64,000 nt of DNA from Bradyrhizobium sp. sBnM-33 (GTDB lineage Bacteria; Pseudomonadota; Alphaproteobacteria; Rhizobiales; Xanthobacteraceae). Positions within the stretch are counted from its first letter, which is position 1. Every line of letters starts with the position of its first letter. The stretch spans positions 8,975,001 to 9,039,000 of the forward strand of contig NZ_CP136624.1 of assembly GCF_032917945.1 (NCBI RefSeq), in the 5' to 3' direction. Positions 46,084 through 56,351 of the stretch are shown one piece after another. The notes below the pieces were generated by a model that was not told the DNA's origin, did not search any database, and worked only from the letters and a program-made list of their open reading frames with translations. Position numbers and translations under genes: made by a program.

Positions 46084-46851
46084 TCAGATCCCCTCCGCCA
46101 CCACCATGTAGTTCACATCCATGTCGGACGAGATGCTCCATCTGTCGGCGAGCGGGTTGTAGACCACGCCGGCCTGCTCGGTGATGGTGAGGCGGTTGTT
46201 GGCGAGGTGCTGGGCGAGTTCGTCCGGCGTGACGAACTTGTCCCATTGATGGGTGCCGCGCGGGAGCCAGCGCAGCACATATTCCGCGCCGACGATCGCG
46301 AGCGCAAAACTCTTCCAGTTGCGGTTCAGCGTCGAGACCACCATCATCCCGCCCGGCTTGACCATCGCCGCGCAGCGGGCGAGGAACGCCCCGACATCGG
46401 TAACATGCTCGATCACTTCCATCGCCAGCACGACGTCGAAGCGCTCGCGGTGGTCCATCTGCTCGACGGTGGTGCAGCGATAGTCGATCGACAGATGCCC
46501 CTTGTCGGCGTGCAGCTTGGCAGCGGCAATGTTGGTCGCGGACGGATCGATCCCGATCACCTGCGCGCCCAGCCGCGTCAACGGCTCACACAACAGGCCA
46601 GCGCCGCAACCGATATCGAGGATGCGCAGGCCCGAGAGGCAACTCAAGCTCCTGGCGTTACGCTCAAACTTGCGGCAGGCGGCGTCGCGGATATAGGCGA
46701 GCCGCAGCGGGTTGATCTTGTGCAGCGGGGCCATCTTGCCTTTGGGGTCCCACCACTCATCCGACAATTTCGAAAATTTCGCGACCTCGGCCGGGTCGAC
46801 GGTAGAGCCCTTGCCCGACAAACCGGCGGAGGAGTTCTGCTGCATGGCCAT
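46084..46851 (-). CDS. ubiG: Ubiquinone biosynthesis O-methyltransferase UbiG
   Basis: 255 aa. SAM methyltransferase carrying out both O-methylations of ubiquinone synthesis. The start FSKLSDEWWDPKGKMAPLHKINPLRLAYI (about 25-53) is diagnostic for UbiG. SAM loop LRILDIGCGAGLLCEPLTRLGAQVIGIDPS (about 71-100) and MEVIEHVTDVGAFLARCAAMVKPGGMMVVSTLNRNW follow. Complete. Starts 3 bp after the PH-domain gene end, on the same strand. Confidence 0.96.
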   Translation of the reverse strand: MAMQQNSSAGLSGKGSTVDPAEVAKFSKLSDEWWDPKGKMAPLHKINPLRLAYIRDAACRKFERNARSLSCLSGLRILDIGCGAGLLCEPLTRLGAQVIGIDPSATNIAAAKLHADKGHLSIDYRCTTVEQMDHRERFDVVLAMEVIEHVTDVGAFLARCAAMVKPGGMMVVSTLNRNWKSFALAIVGAEYVLRWLPRGTHQWDKFVTPDELAQHLANNRLTITEQAGVVYNPLADRWSISSDMDVNYMVVAEGI

Positions 46852-46854
46852 GGT

Positions 46855-47334
46855 TCAGGTGCCGGACGGTCGGGTGGTGATGGCGGTGCGAAACGCCAGC
46901 GGGCGCGAAATGGTGGAAATGGTTTGCGTGCCCTCGCCGACGCCCTGAATGGTGACGTCGCCGTAGTTCATGATGCGGCCAAGAATGCTCTGGTTGACGT
47001 CGACGCTCTCGACCTTGTCGAGGCTCATCTCGAAGGTTCGCCGCTTGATGAAGCCCGTCTTGTGGACGACTCGCATATTGGTGACGTCGGTCTCGGTGGT
47101 CCAGCGATGGAACCAAGCTGTCGCGGTCCAATACAATGCCGCAAGTCCGGCGACGGCAGCCAGCGCCAGGCAAAGCAACATCAGCGCGTCGGCGGTGACC
47201 ATCCGCGACAGCACCAGAAACACGATCGCCACAGTCCACGCCGCGATGGCCGGGAGATAGAACATCCAGTGCGCGTTGGTCGAATACAGCACCCTCTCGC
47301 CGGGCTGCAGGATATCATCGATATAACGCCCCAT
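46855..47334 (-). CDS. PH-domain (bPH2/YdbT-like) membrane protein
   Basis: 159 aa. Two hydrophobic helices (WMFYLPAIAAWTVAIVFLVL and LMLLCLALAAVAGLAALYWTATAWF, about residues 23-75) precede a bacterial PH-like domain: TETDVTNMRVVHKTGFIKRRTFEMSLDKVESVDVNQSILGRIMNYGDVTIQGVGEG. The family function is unknown. It is upstream of ubiG on the same strand and 177 bp from divergent lysC. Confidence 0.88.
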   Translation of the reverse strand: MGRYIDDILQPGERVLYSTNAHWMFYLPAIAAWTVAIVFLVLSRMVTADALMLLCLALAAVAGLAALYWTATAWFHRWTTETDVTNMRVVHKTGFIKRRTFEMSLDKVESVDVNQSILGRIMNYGDVTIQGVGEGTQTISTISRPLAFRTAITTRPSGT

Positions 47335-47510
47335 ACGCTCGTCCTGAATTAACCCGTCACCACAGCAATTTGCGCCATTTTTGGGTCGAAAACGGAACCG
47401 GAGGTGCTTGCCCCGGACCGCGTCGCTATGTATACGCCGCTTTCGGCCCGGGCGCTCCAGTTTCCGTGCGGGTCACCTAACTTATCCTCACAGGGAATGC
47501 ACGCGACGTC

Positions 47511-48764
47511 ATGGGCCGCCTCGTGATGAAATTCGGCGGTACGTCCGTCGCCAACATCGATCGAATCCGCAATGTCGCGCGTCACGTCAAGCGTGAAGTC
47601 GATGCCGGGCATGACGTCGCCGTCGTGGTATCGGCCATGGCCGGCAAGACCAACGAGCTGGTCGACTGGTGCCGCGACGCTTCGCCGCTGCATGATGCGC
47701 GCGAATATGACGCCGTGGTGGCATCCGGCGAACAGGTGACCGCGGGCCTGCTCGCGATCGTGCTGCAGGGCATGGGCATCCAGGCCCGCTCGTGGCAAGG
47801 GTGGCAGATCCCGATCAAAACCTCGGACGCCCACGCCTCGGCGCGGATTCTCGAGATCGACGGCAGCGAGATCGCCGCTCGTTTCAAGGATCGTCAGGAA
47901 GTCGCCGTCATTGCCGGTTTTCAGGGCATCAACCCGCAGACCCACCGGATCACCACGCTCGGGCGCGGCGGTTCGGACACCTCGGCGGTGGCGATTGCAG
48001 CCGCCATCCGGGCCGACCGCTGCGACATCTATACCGACGTCGATGGCGTCTACACCACCGATCCGCGGGTGGTTCCCAAGGCGCGGCGGCTCGACAAGAT
48101 CGCCTTTGAGGACATGCTGGAACTGGCCTCGCTGGGCGCCAAGGTTCTGCAGGTGCGCTCGGTGGAACTCGGCATGGTGCACAACATGCCCGTGTTCGTT
48201 CGTTCCAGCTTCGACAAGCCTGAGGATATCGACCCGCACGGCACACCGCCGGGCACGCTGATCTGCAGCGAGGAGGAAATCATGGAAAGCCACGTCGTCA
48301 CCGGCATCGCCTTTTCCAAGGACGAAGCCCAGATTTCGCTCCGCCAGATCGAGGATAAGCCGGGCGTTGCCGCCGCGATCTTCGGCCCGCTGGCCGAGGC
48401 CAACATCAATGTCGACATGATCGTGCAGAACGTCTCCGAGGACGGCAAGACCACCGATCTCACCTTCACCGTTCCGGCCTCCGACTATCACCGCGCCCGC
48501 GACACCATCACCTCGTCGAAGGGCAAGATCGGTTATGCCCGGCTCGACAGCGCCACCGACGTGTCGAAGGTATCGGTGATCGGCAGCGGCATGCGCAGCC
48601 ATGCCGGCGTCGCGGCGAAGGCGTTCAAGGCATTGTCCGAGCGCAACATCAACATCCGCGCCATCACCACCTCGGAGATCAAGTTTTCAGTGCTGATCGA
48701 CGCCGCCTATACCGAACTCGCGGTACGCACGCTGCACACGCTCTACGGGCTCGACCAGACTTAG
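47511..48764 (+). CDS. lysC: Aspartate kinase
   Basis: 417 aa, start MGRLVMKFGGTSVANIDRIRNVA. Catalyses ATP-dependent phosphorylation of aspartate, the first step to lysine, threonine and methionine. Kinase motif KFGGTSV (6-12), GRGGSDTSAVAIAAAI (near 153), YTDVDGVYTTDPRVV (near 177). Two C-terminal ACT domains (about 260-410, VTGIAFSKDEAQISLRQIEDKPG and VSVIGSGMRSHAGVAAKAF) are the usual feedback-binding sites. Standalone aspartate kinase without homoserine dehydrogenase fusion. Confidence 0.97.
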   Translation: MGRLVMKFGGTSVANIDRIRNVARHVKREVDAGHDVAVVVSAMAGKTNELVDWCRDASPLHDAREYDAVVASGEQVTAGLLAIVLQGMGIQARSWQGWQIPIKTSDAHASARILEIDGSEIAARFKDRQEVAVIAGFQGINPQTHRITTLGRGGSDTSAVAIAAAIRADRCDIYTDVDGVYTTDPRVVPKARRLDKIAFEDMLELASLGAKVLQVRSVELGMVHNMPVFVRSSFDKPEDIDPHGTPPGTLICSEEEIMESHVVTGIAFSKDEAQISLRQIEDKPGVAAAIFGPLAEANINVDMIVQNVSEDGKTTDLTFTVPASDYHRARDTITSSKGKIGYARLDSATDVSKVSVIGSGMRSHAGVAAKAFKALSERNINIRAITTSEIKFSVLIDAAYTELAVRTLHTLYGLDQT

Positions 48765-49088
48765 AACGATTTTCTCTCAAATTTGGCGCATGGTCTGATC
48801 GCCAAACCGGCCTAGTTTGGCGGATCATGCGCTTCGCTGGCGCAGCATCGGTCCTGACACACACGTTATTGCTTCTGGCAGGCGTTTTGCTTGGCAAAGC
48901 AAGCCTCGATTGGCTATACGGCCTGTGAGGTGGTTGCTGCAAACTGCGCCACGGTTTGGCGATCCCGATTCGGCCGGGATCCGGCGCCCTGCGGCAGCGC
49001 CGAATGAATAAAATTGTTGCTTGTCGTGCGTTTCACGCCAGCTGCCGGCCACCCGGCGGGCTGGCCTTGCGGGGGAGGATACCAGCAC
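48765..49088. other. Intergenic stretch lysC - ptsP
   Basis: About 320 bp. A possible 33-aa ORF (48827-48928, MRFAGAASVLTHTLLLLAGVL, one hydrophobic helix) is too short to support firmly. The region near 49000 (AATGAATAAAATTG) is A/T-rich. GGAGG at 49074-49078 precedes the ptsP start. Confidence 0.5.
48827..48928 (+). CDS. Possible 33-aa membrane peptide
   Basis: ATG 48827 to TGA 48928: MRFAGAASVLTHTLLLLAGV, then LLGKASLDWLYGL. One predicted membrane helix and no more. No ribosome site is obvious. Real only if conserved in relatives; otherwise chance. Confidence 0.25.
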   Translation: MRFAGAASVLTHTLLLLAGVLLGKASLDWLYGL

Positions 49089-51356
49089 ATGCGGAGCACG
49101 TCGGGAGGTCCCCGCGTCTTGCTGAGACGGCTCCGCGAAACCATGGCGGAGAAGGTCTCGGCGCAGGAACGCCTGGACAAGATCGTGGTGTTGATCGCGG
49201 CCAACATGGTGGCCGAGGTCTGCTCCTGTTATGTGCTGCGTATCGATAACACGCTCGAACTCTATGCCACCGAGGGTTTGAACCGCGACGCGGTGCACCG
49301 CACCGTGCTGAACGCGCATGAGGGTCTCGTCGGCCTCGTCGCCAGCGAGGCCAGCCCGCTCAACCTCTCGGACGCGCAGAGCCATCCGGCGTTCTCGTTC
49401 CGGCCGGAAACCGGCGAAGAAATCTACCATTCGTTCCTTGGCGTGCCGATCTTGCGCGCCGGCAACACGCTCGGCGTGCTGGTGGTGCAGAACCGCGCCA
49501 AGCGCACCTATGTCGAGGAAGAGGTCGAGGCGCTGCAGACCACCGCCATGGTGCTGGCGGAAATGATCGCCTCAGGCGAACTGGCGGCGCTGGCGCAGCC
49601 CGGCGCGGAACCGGCGGCACGGCATTCGCTGCACAAGACCGGCGCGATCCTCTCCGACGGCATCGCGCTCGGCCATGTCGTGCTGCACGAGCCGCGCGTC
49701 GTCATCACCAACTACATCGCCGAAGACCTGCCGAAGGAAATCAAGAAACTGGATGCAGCGCTGACCAAGCTGCGCGCCGATCTCGACCGCATGCTGGAGC
49801 GCGGCGACGTCGCCGATGGCGGCGAGCACCGCGAGGTGCTGGAAGCCTACCGGATGTTCGCCAACGACCACGGCTGGTCGCACAAGCTGCATGAGGCGGT
49901 CGCTACCGGCCTCACCGCGGAAGCCGCCGTCGAGCGCGTGCAGTCCGACACCCGCGCGCGGATGTTGCGCTCGACCGATCCTTATCTGCGCGACCGCCTG
50001 CACGATCTGGAAGACCTCGGCCATCGCCTGATGCGGCAACTGGTCGGCCAGGATCACGCCCCCTCGCGCGAGCAGCTTCCCGAAAACGCGATCCTGATCG
50101 CGCGCGCGATGGGACCGGCGGCGCTACTCGACTACGACCGCAAGCGGCTGCGCGGCCTGGTGCTGGAGGAAGGCACCGCGAATTCGCACGTCTCGATCGT
50201 GGCGCGCGCGCTCGGAATCCCTGCGGTCGGCGAGATCCCGAACGCGCCCGGCATTGCCGATCCCGGCGATCCCATCATCGTCGACGGCACCTCGGGCTCG
50301 ATCTATGTCCGCCCCTCCGCCGAGATCGAATCGGCCTATGCCGAGCGGGTGCGGTTCCGCGCACGGCGGCAGGCGCAGTATGCCGCGCTGCGCGACAAAC
50401 CCTGTATTACCAAGGACGGCCAGCCGGTCGAACTGATGATCAATGCGGGCCTCGTCATCGACCTGCCGCATATCGACGACACCGGCAGCGCCGGCATCGG
50501 GCTGTTCCGTACCGAGCTACAGTTCATGGTCGGCCAGAGCCTGCCGCGCGCTTCCGACCAACTCGCGCTCTATCGCACCGTGCTGGACGCCGCTGCTTCC
50601 AAGCCGGTCACGTTCCGCACCCTCGACATTGGCGGCGACAAGGCGCTGCCCTATATGGAGACCGTCATCGAGGAAAATCCCGCGCTCGGCTGGCGCGCGA
50701 TCCGGCTCGGGCTCGACCGGCCGGGACTGTTGCGCGGTCAGATTCGCGCGCTGCTGCGGGCCGGCGGCGGCCGCGCGCTGAAGATCATGTTTCCGATGAT
50801 TTCGGATGTCGCCGAATTCGACCAGGCCAAGGCCATCGTCGAGCGCGAACTGACATACCTGCGCCAGCACGGTCACGCGCTGCCGGAACGTATCGACGTC
50901 GGCACCATGGTGGAAGTGCCGGCGCTGCTCTATCAACTCGACGAACTCTTGAAGAAGGTCGATTTCGTTTCGGTTGGATCGAACGACCTGTTCCAGTTCA
51001 TGTTTGCGGTCGACCGCGGCAACCCAAAAGTTTCCGAACGGTTCGACACCATGTCGGCGCCGATCCTGCGCGCGCTGCGCGATATCGTCCGGAAGGCGCA
51101 AGCCGCGAAGAAGATGGCCTCGCTATGCGGCGAGATGGCCTCAAAACCGCTCGGCGCGCTGGCATTGATTGCGCTCGGCTACCGCTCGCTCTCGCTGTCG
51201 GCCACCGCGCACGGCCCGGTCAAGGCGATGATCCTCGACCTCGACGCCAAGAAGGCGGAAGCTGTCCTGATGCCGCTGCTCGACGCGCCGGCCGGCAGCG
51301 TCTCGATCCGGCAGAAGCTGACGGAATTCGCGGAAGCCGAGGGGCTGTCGTTGTAG
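49089..51356 (+). CDS. ptsP: PEP-protein phosphotransferase EI-Ntr (PtsP)
   Basis: 755 aa, start [19 protein letters not shown] at 49089 with GGAGG upstream; a longer frame to 49014 lacks a signal. Layout: N-terminal GAF domain (about 30-165, [28 protein letters not shown]), PTS enzyme I N-domain, phospho-His region [27 protein letters not shown] (His near 376), and PEP-binding barrel ([44 protein letters not shown]). It starts the nitrogen PTS phosphorelay EI-Ntr - NPr - EIIA-Ntr, which tunes nitrogen, potassium and carbon-storage responses. Confidence 0.97.
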   Translation: MRSTSGGPRVLLRRLRETMAEKVSAQERLDKIVVLIAANMVAEVCSCYVLRIDNTLELYATEGLNRDAVHRTVLNAHEGLVGLVASEASPLNLSDAQSHPAFSFRPETGEEIYHSFLGVPILRAGNTLGVLVVQNRAKRTYVEEEVEALQTTAMVLAEMIASGELAALAQPGAEPAARHSLHKTGAILSDGIALGHVVLHEPRVVITNYIAEDLPKEIKKLDAALTKLRADLDRMLERGDVADGGEHREVLEAYRMFANDHGWSHKLHEAVATGLTAEAAVERVQSDTRARMLRSTDPYLRDRLHDLEDLGHRLMRQLVGQDHAPSREQLPENAILIARAMGPAALLDYDRKRLRGLVLEEGTANSHVSIVARALGIPAVGEIPNAPGIADPGDPIIVDGTSGSIYVRPSAEIESAYAERVRFRARRQAQYAALRDKPCITKDGQPVELMINAGLVIDLPHIDDTGSAGIGLFRTELQFMVGQSLPRASDQLALYRTVLDAAASKPVTFRTLDIGGDKALPYMETVIEENPALGWRAIRLGLDRPGLLRGQIRALLRAGGGRALKIMFPMISDVAEFDQAKAIVERELTYLRQHGHALPERIDVGTMVEVPALLYQLDELLKKVDFVSVGSNDLFQFMFAVDRGNPKVSERFDTMSAPILRALRDIVRKAQAAKKMASLCGEMASKPLGALALIALGYRSLSLSATAHGPVKAMILDLDAKKAEAVLMPLLDAPAGSVSIRQKLTEFAEAEGLSL

Positions 51357-51412
51357 CGAGGCTCTGCCCCGACAACGCCACCTTTCCGTATCCCCTGCCT
51401 GAGAAATGCGCC

Positions 51413-52492
51413 ATGCTACCCGAAGCCAAACTCGATATCCTGCTCGCCCACCACGCCTCGCTCGAGGCCGAGCTGCTGGGCCAGGTGAATTCAGAGAAAT
51501 ACGTCCAGATCACGCGCGAGCTCGCCGAGCTCCATCCGCTGATCGATGCGGTCAAGGCGTATCGGACGGCACGGGCCGAGATTGCGGGCGCCGAATCGCT
51601 CTTGGCGGATGCTGGCACCGACCCCGAAATCCGCGGCATGGCCGAAGCCGAGCTCGAAACGCTGCAGGCGCGCGTCGCTGACCTCGAGCAGAAGATTCGC
51701 GTGGCGCTGTTGCCCAAGGACGCCATGGACGACCGCAACGTGATGCTGGAAATCCGCGCCGGCACGGGCGGCGACGAGGCCTCGCTGTTCGCCGGCGATC
51801 TGTTCCGCATGTATGAGCGGTTTGCCGCCTTGCAGGGCTGGAAGGTCGAGGTGATCTCGGCCTCGGAAGGTACCGTGGGCGGCTACAAGGAAATCATCGC
51901 CGAGGTGCAGGGCCGCGGCGCGTTCGCCAAGCTGAAATTCGAATCCGGCGTGCACCGCGTGCAGCGCGTGCCCGATACGGAAACACAGGGGCGGATTCAC
52001 ACGTCGGCTGCAACGGTGGCGGTGCTGCCCGAGGTCGAGGATGTCGATGTCGACATCAAGAATGAAGATCTGCGGATCGAAACCATGCGCGCGCAAGGCG
52101 CCGGCGGCCAGCACGTCAACAAGACTGAATCGGCGATCCGTATCACGCACATTCCGACCGGCATCGTGGTGATGATGCAGGACAGCCGCTCGCAGCACAA
52201 AAACCGCGCTTCCGCGATGAACATCCTGCGCTCGCGCATCTACGACGCCGAACGCCAGCGCGCCAATGCCGCGCGCTCCGCTGACCGCAAGGAGAAGGTC
52301 GGCTCCGGCGACCGAAGCGAGCGCATCCGCACCTATAATTTCCCGCAGGGCCGCGTCACCGATCACCGCATCAACCTGACGCTCTACAAATTGCCGCAGG
52401 TGATTTCGGGCGAAGCGCTGGGCGAACTGATCGACGCGCTGACGACCGAGCATCAGGCCGCCCAGCTTGCCGCACAGGGCGCAGCGGCGTGA
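51413..52492 (+). CDS. prfA: Peptide chain release factor 1
   Basis: 359 aa, start [19 protein letters not shown]. It recognises UAA and UAG and releases the chain with the GGQ motif: [25 protein letters not shown] (about residues 225-249). The codon-recognition region includes [23 protein letters not shown], which holds the PxT-type anticodon-like part. It is followed with a 4-nt GTGA overlap by prmC, its methyltransferase. Confidence 0.98.
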   Translation: MLPEAKLDILLAHHASLEAELLGQVNSEKYVQITRELAELHPLIDAVKAYRTARAEIAGAESLLADAGTDPEIRGMAEAELETLQARVADLEQKIRVALLPKDAMDDRNVMLEIRAGTGGDEASLFAGDLFRMYERFAALQGWKVEVISASEGTVGGYKEIIAEVQGRGAFAKLKFESGVHRVQRVPDTETQGRIHTSAATVAVLPEVEDVDVDIKNEDLRIETMRAQGAGGQHVNKTESAIRITHIPTGIVVMMQDSRSQHKNRASAMNILRSRIYDAERQRANAARSADRKEKVGSGDRSERIRTYNFPQGRVTDHRINLTLYKLPQVISGEALGELIDALTTEHQAAQLAAQGAAA

Positions 52493-53361
52493 GAGCGCCG
52501 ACCGTCGAGGCCGCCCGGCGCGCGCTCGCAGCGAGACTCAAAGCCGCCGCCATTGAATCCGCCGACCTCGACGCGCGGATCCTGACAGGCCATGCACTTG
52601 GCCTCGACCTGACCGGCTTGATATCGGCTGCACAGCGCGAGCTCACCTCGGACGAATCGGCTTGCTTCGAGGAATTCGCCCGCCGTCGCCTCGCCCGAGA
52701 ACCGGTCGCCCGCATCATCGGCGAGAAAGAGTTTTGGGGTCTGCCCTTGCAACTCTCCCCCTCAACCCTGGTGCCGCGGCCCGATACCGAGACGGTGGTC
52801 GAATTGGCGCTGGAATTGCTACGCGCCGGCGGCGATCTCGCTCGTCCGATGCGTATCGCCGATCTCGGCACCGGTTCCGGCGCAATTCTTCTCGCACTGT
52901 TATCCGAATTGCCGGCGGCCGAGGGATTCGGAACCGACATCTCCGAAGCGGCGCTGCAGACCGCGACGGCCAATGCCACCGCCGCTGGCCTGTTGGAGCG
53001 CGCGACGTTCATCACCTGCGATTACGCGCGCGGACTATCCGGTTCGTTCGATCTGATCGTCTCGAATCCGCCCTATATCCGGTCGGCGGATATCGGCCGT
53101 CTGGCGGTGGAGGTGAGAAATCATGACCCGCTTGCCGCGCTCGATGGTGGCGCCGACGGGCTGGACGCCTACCGCGCGTTGATTCCCCAAGCGGCCGGCC
53201 TCCTCGCCCCGGGTGCAGCCTTGGTCGTGGAGGCCGGAGAGGGCCAGAGCGGCCCAATCCAGGCCCTGATGACGAGCGCAGGGTTAACGCCTGCAAGGGC
53301 CCCCAAGACTGATCTGGCGGGCATTCCGAGGGCGGTCGCGGGCCACAAAATGGCCCGATAA
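52489..53361 (+). CDS. prmC: Release factor glutamine methyltransferase PrmC
   Basis: 290 aa from GTG 52489 overlapping the prfA stop. It methylates the Gln of the GGQ motif of release factors. Motifs: [27 protein letters not shown] (about 83-109), SAM loop [20 protein letters not shown] (near 121), and the NPPY active site [15 protein letters not shown] (near 185). Complete. A 490-bp non-coding leader follows. Confidence 0.96.
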   Translation: MRAPTVEAARRALAARLKAAAIESADLDARILTGHALGLDLTGLISAAQRELTSDESACFEEFARRRLAREPVARIIGEKEFWGLPLQLSPSTLVPRPDTETVVELALELLRAGGDLARPMRIADLGTGSGAILLALLSELPAAEGFGTDISEAALQTATANATAAGLLERATFITCDYARGLSGSFDLIVSNPPYIRSADIGRLAVEVRNHDPLAALDGGADGLDAYRALIPQAAGLLAPGAALVVEAGEGQSGPIQALMTSAGLTPARAPKTDLAGIPRAVAGHKMAR

Positions 53362-53852
53362 AGTCCTTTTGGAACGCAAAAAAAACCCCTTGGAATATTC
53401 CCCCGGAGCGACTACGTTCCGTTCACAACATCGGTCCAGGGTTGCTGGCCCCGTAAGATCCATACGGGTGAGGCCAGAGTTTCTCGAAACGAGAGCCCGC
53501 CGGGTGAAAGGTTCCAAACGCAGGTCGAATCGAGCGCAATAGCTAGAGCTGTGCTGCTCTCGACCGTAAAGCGAACGAAAGCCTGATATTGCGCTTGAAG
53601 ACTTACGCAACAGCCAGTCACGCGAAGCCGTCATGCAAGACGGTTAGGCTGGTTTTGGCAGGCTGAATGATTTGATCCGGCGGGCGAATGTACGCCGCCG
53701 ATTGGGGAACGCGTCTTTGTTGAACGCGAGGGTTGGCGAAATCGACGACATGAATTTAACGGCATCGTGATTCGGTGCGCCTGAGTGCGCGCCGGATCGG
53801 ATCAGGCTACGACGGCAACTGCAAAACTTCAGGGCTGGAATAAAGGCGAGAC
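53362..53852 (+). ncRNA. Long structured leader or small RNA between prmC and the DUF4167 gene
   Basis: 491 bp without a supported gene. Hairpins: CCCGT-AAGATCCAT-ACGGG (near 53452), TTTCTCGAAACGAGAGCCC (near 53478), GCCGTC-ATGCAA-GACGGT (near 53628), GCGCCTGAGTGCGC (near 53780). The region 53390-53600 is dense in purine-rich GGGTGA and GAAAGG motifs typical of structured RNA. It may be a 5' leader of the DUF4167 mRNA or a separate sRNA. Rests on visible stems only. Confidence 0.45.
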
Positions 53853-54572
53853 ATGAGAAACGGTCAAAACAACAAGCGGATGCGTAACCGGAATCAAGGC
53901 AGTAACCGGAACGATGGCCGGCGTGGTCAGAACCCGATGACCCGGGTGTTCGAATCCAACGGGCCTGACATCAAGATCCGCGGCACCGCTTCGCACGTTG
54001 CGGAAAAATACGTTCAGCTAGCGCGCGATGCGCGCTCTTCCGGCGACCCGGTCGCGGCCGAGAACTACTACCAGCACGCCGAGCACTATTTCCGCCTGAT
54101 CGCTGCTGCGCAGGAGCAGTTCCGGCAGAACCAGCCGCAGCCGCGCATCGACGCCGAACAGCAGCCGACGGAAGACGGCGACGACGAGGGCGAGAGCTTC
54201 TCCCATTTCGGCCAGGAGCCGGGCTTCGTTCCTCAGCAGCCACAGCCGTACATCCGCGACAACAATCCGCGCGAACAGCGCGGCGACAACCAGTCCTACC
54301 AGCGCGACCAACAGCCGCGCGAGCACCGTCCGCAGCCGCAATATCAGCCGCAAACTCAGCCGCAGCCGGTGATTGCCGATACCGGCGGCGTCGATCGCCT
54401 GCCCTCCTTCATCACCGGCCCGCAGCCGCAGGTGAACGGTACGCCCGGCGGATATGAAGAGGGCCGCGGCGAGCGTTTCCCGCGCCGGCGCCGCCGGCCG
54501 CACGGCCCGCGCCCCGACAGCATGGCCGCGCCCGCCGCGCCAAGCGAAGATTTCAATCCGGGGAATGAGTAG
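53853..54572 (+). CDS. DUF4167 family protein
   Basis: 239 aa. Basic N-terminus (RNGQNNKRMRNRNQGSNR, then MTRVFESNGPDIKIRGTASHVAEKYVQLARDARSSGDPVAAENYYQHAEHYFRLI, about residues 30-85), the DUF4167 signature that resembles a tetratricopeptide-like helix pair. The rest is Gln/Pro/Arg-rich and probably disordered. The high Arg and RNA-like composition suggest RNA or ribosome association; this is inference. Preceded by a long leader. Confidence 0.9.
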   Translation: MRNGQNNKRMRNRNQGSNRNDGRRGQNPMTRVFESNGPDIKIRGTASHVAEKYVQLARDARSSGDPVAAENYYQHAEHYFRLIAAAQEQFRQNQPQPRIDAEQQPTEDGDDEGESFSHFGQEPGFVPQQPQPYIRDNNPREQRGDNQSYQRDQQPREHRPQPQYQPQTQPQPVIADTGGVDRLPSFITGPQPQVNGTPGGYEEGRGERFPRRRRRPHGPRPDSMAAPAAPSEDFNPGNE

Positions 54573-54581
54573 GTAGCAGTT

Positions 54582-54716
54582 TGTAGGGTGGGCAAAGCCA
54601 ACGGGTCGCGCGAATGCGCGCCCGATGACAGGCTCCACGTGCCCACCAATTCTCTTGCAAAGACCACGGATAAGATGGTGGGCACGGCGCAAACGCACCT
54701 TTGCCCACCCTACGAT
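54582..54716. repeat. Palindromic repeat TAGGGTGGGCAAAG class with the 40-bp module
   Basis: Outer ends GTAGGGTGGGCAAAG (54583) and CTTTGCCCACCCTAC (ending 54713). The left half carries the 40-bp module at 54597-54636, also found at 61559-61598 and, reversed, at 16150-16189. The right half matches 44970-45018. Its right end supplies the stop codon of the methyltransferase gene (54710-54712). Confidence 0.8.
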
Positions 54717-55462
54717 TTCAGCTTGTCCCGCGTTGCCGTCGATGACGGCACCAGCACCGGCTCCAGCGACGGAATCAGCCGCGTACGTTCGCGGCCGGCG
54801 GGGATCGCGCGATAGACCTGTTTGGTCGCTTCCACGATATGGACGCCGGCGAACGGCAGCGACAGCGCGGCGCCGACACGCTCCCACGCCATCGCCGAGC
54901 GCAGAAACCAGCTATTGCCGACCGGCGGAAGGAACAGCGCCTCGCCCCACGCCGCCGGCGTGAACCAGGTCTGCCGCAGCAATTGCGTGATCTGCGCGCG
55001 CGAATAGGGCCGGCCATGACCGAACGGCGTATTGTCGGTGCGCGTCCACACGCCCCGACGGTTCGGAATCACCGCGATCAAGCGGCCGGATGGAGCCAGT
55101 ATCCGCCATACTTCGCGCAGCAAGCGTTCCGGATCGTCGGACATTTCCAGCGCGTGAACCAGCAGAATGCGGTCGACTGCAGCGTCCGGTAACGGCATCG
55201 AGAATTCGTCGATCAGGGAAGCCAGCGCAGGCCGCCCCGTCGGCCACTTCAAGACGCCCTGTGCTGCCGGCATGAAGGCGATACAGCGCTCCGAATCCTC
55301 ACGAAATAGACCGAGATAAGGTGTCGGATAGCCGAGGCCCAGTACCCGCTGCCCCGCCGCATCGGGCCAGCGCGCCCGAATGCCGCGGTTGATCAACTGC
55401 CGCGCCACGATGCCGAGGCGCTGTGAATAGAAATCCCGGAGATCGATGACGTCGATGGTCAT
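54710..55462 (-). CDS. Class I SAM-dependent methyltransferase
   Basis: 250 aa, start MTIDVIDLRDFYSQRLGIVARQLI. The methyltransferase_11-type region has GQRVLGLGYPTPYL (near residue 36) in place of the usual GxGxG loop, then VDRILLVHALEMSDDPERLLREVWRILAPSGRLIAVIPNRRGVWTRTDNTPFGHGRPYSRAQI (about 98-160). The stop lies in the palindromic repeat. Its partner is the divergent gloB, and such pairs are common in rhizobia. Substrate unknown. Confidence 0.85.
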   Translation of the reverse strand: MTIDVIDLRDFYSQRLGIVARQLINRGIRARWPDAAGQRVLGLGYPTPYLGLFREDSERCIAFMPAAQGVLKWPTGRPALASLIDEFSMPLPDAAVDRILLVHALEMSDDPERLLREVWRILAPSGRLIAVIPNRRGVWTRTDNTPFGHGRPYSRAQITQLLRQTWFTPAAWGEALFLPPVGNSWFLRSAMAWERVGAALSLPFAGVHIVEATKQVYRAIPAGRERTRLIPSLEPVLVPSSTATRDKLKS

Positions 55463-55583
55463 GGGCGCAATCTACCACACCGTGTTTCACTGCGGCGCGC
55501 CGAAAATGGCATTGCCGCGCAAGCTTTAACGCCATATTTCTTTCCGAATAGCGGGGCTGAAAGCCTTAACCCACGGAGCTGTC

Positions 55584-56351
55584 ATGGCCGCGGAAATTCG
55601 TACCTTCACCTGCCTCAACGACAATTTCGGCTATTTGATCCATGATCCCGCGACCAAGGCCACCGCATCGATCGACGCGCCGGAGGCGGCCCCGATCATC
55701 AAGGCGCTGGAGCGCGAAGGCTGGACGCTGACGGATATTCTCGTCACGCATCACCATCACGACCATGTCGGCGGCATTGCCGAGTTGAAGCAGAAATATA
55801 ATTGCCGCGTCGTTGCACCGCACGACAAGTCCACCAAGATTGCCAATGTCGACCTGCGCGCGGCCCACGGCGACGTAGTCAAGGTGGGAAGCCTGCTGGC
55901 GCGGGTGCTGGAAACGCCGGGGCACACGCTCGATCATATCTCCTACGTGTTCGATACGGAAAAGGCGGTGTTTGCCGCCGATACGCTGTTCTCGATCGGC
56001 TGCGGCCGGGTGTTCGAGGGCAATTATCCAATGATGTGGGATTCGCTGTTGAAGCTCCGCGCGCTGCCGGACGATTTCAAGCTCTATTGCGGCCATGAAT
56101 ATACTGCCGCCAACGTTAAATTCGCGCTCACCGTCGACGGCGACAATCCGGCGCTGAAGGCGCGCGCCGAGGAAGTCACGCGGCTGCGCGCCGAGAACAA
56201 GCCGACGATCCCGGTGCTGCTGGGCGAGGAGAAAAAAGCCAATGTGTTCCTGCGCGCCGACGAGCCGTCGGTGGCGGCCAAGCTGCATATGAAGGGCGCC
56301 GACGCCGCCGAGGTGTTCGGCGAACTGCGCGAACGCAAAAACAAGTCCTGA
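55584..56351 (+). CDS. gloB: Hydroxyacylglutathione hydrolase (glyoxalase II)
   Basis: 255 aa. Zinc motif ILVTHHHHDHVGG (THxHxDH, about residues 53-65), later APHD, TPGHTLDHISYVFDTEKAVFAADTLFSIGCGRVFEG (metal Asp and substrate region), and LYCGHEYTAANVKFAL. Hydrolyses S-lactoylglutathione in methylglyoxal detoxification. It overlaps the cupin gene by 1 nt (ATGA-type TGATG). Confidence 0.96.
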   Translation: MAAEIRTFTCLNDNFGYLIHDPATKATASIDAPEAAPIIKALEREGWTLTDILVTHHHHDHVGGIAELKQKYNCRVVAPHDKSTKIANVDLRAAHGDVVKVGSLLARVLETPGHTLDHISYVFDTEKAVFAADTLFSIGCGRVFEGNYPMMWDSLLKLRALPDDFKLYCGHEYTAANVKFALTVDGDNPALKARAEEVTRLRAENKPTIPVLLGEEKKANVFLRADEPSVAAKLHMKGADAAEVFGELRERKNKS

